The position numbers and the translations under genes are program-made. A DNA stretch of 64,000 bases from Macrostomum hystrix (lineage: Eukaryota > Platyhelminthes > Macrostomidae), in the NCBI GenBank assembly GCA_950097015.1, contig CATNEN010000001.1, forward strand, positions 13,785,501-13,849,500. The letters are read 5' to 3'. Below are positions 63,626-64,000 of this stretch, one piece after another (the first letter of the stretch is position 1; each line of letters starts with the position of its first letter). A model generated the notes under the pieces. The model saw only the letters and a program-made list of their open reading frames with translations. It searched no databases and was not told the origin of the DNA.

Positions 63626-64000
63626 CAGAAAATATAAAAATCTGGGTATTGGAACCCCGTTGTCTTTGTACTTTTAACTTCTCATAAAGTACATTTTGCA
63701 GCAGCCCACCAAGCTTTTGTAGCAGCTGATGAACAAAGATTAGGGAAAGTGTCCCTTGAGGGCAGCAGTTGCTGCTCAAACTCATTTCTCAGATCAAGCC
63801 GTACCATTTAAAGTATTGAGTTGTGCTCATGTCTAAGAAATTGGTTGGCAATAGTTGGCAATCCATGCAGGCAGGCAGCTGGCCTATTGAGTACGCTTTA
63901 CTTTCCTCGCGTCTCTCGCTTGCGCATATCGGGCGGCATGCAGCACACATCGCCCTACTCTGAATTTGGATTGGGTCCAAAGAACTGAAGGCAAGCAGTA
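63626..64000. other. Unique 3' end of window
   Basis: No coding frame or array is supported. Confidence 0.35.

Overview
This window is animal (metazoan) nuclear DNA: spliced genes with GT-AG introns, metazoan-restricted families (a LIN-7 protein, a SMARCE1-type SWI/SNF subunit, a rhodopsin-like GPCR), a tRNA-derived SINE and very heavy tandem-repeat content. Moderate base composition, compact exons and extreme minisatellite load would fit a free-living flatworm such as Macrostomum. That placement is inference only.

Layout. 1-2,400: an interspersed repeat split by a SINE with target-site duplication, then two probable terminal exons of unrecognised genes. 3,559-8,826 (minus): SMARCE1/BAP57 in one coding exon, then two-exon lin-7. 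10,884-18,507 (plus): dymeclin in six exons. 18,508-25,736: intergenic, mostly tandem arrays. 25,737-28,297 (plus): a three-exon gene for a probably N-myristoylated protein built of at least three copies of one roughly 100-residue module. 28,298-35,859: arrays, including 4.5 kb of 21-bp repeats. 35,860-40,700 (plus): ACOT8-like acyl-CoA thioesterase in five exons. 43,549-58,235 (plus): a second, divergent ACOT8-like gene in four exons. Its 9.5-kb second intron holds two SINE copies, a reverse-transcriptase relic, three long arrays and, on the opposite strand, an intact orphan GPCR gene (46,915-48,360). 59,408-63,177 (plus): a coiled-coil protein in five exons, possibly CCDC162-like. A second copy of the repeat found at position 1 lies at 63,475-63,625.

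Exon models were assembled by hand from GT/AG sites with matching reading phase and, for lin-7, dymeclin and the thioesterases, similarity to the known family. Every joined model keeps an open frame to its stop.

The striking property is that 14 of 19 identified introns carry their own tandem array. In dymeclin, introns 3, 4 and 5 carry related arrays around the same palindromic core (CCTGAA-NN-TTCAGG). The intron 4 array is inverted relative to the other two, so the pre-mRNA could pair across exon 4 and across exon 5, an arrangement expected to favour exon skipping or circular RNA. Long open frames inside the arrays are by-products of stop-free repeat units and are not annotated as genes. Array boundaries and copy numbers were judged by eye and are approximate.
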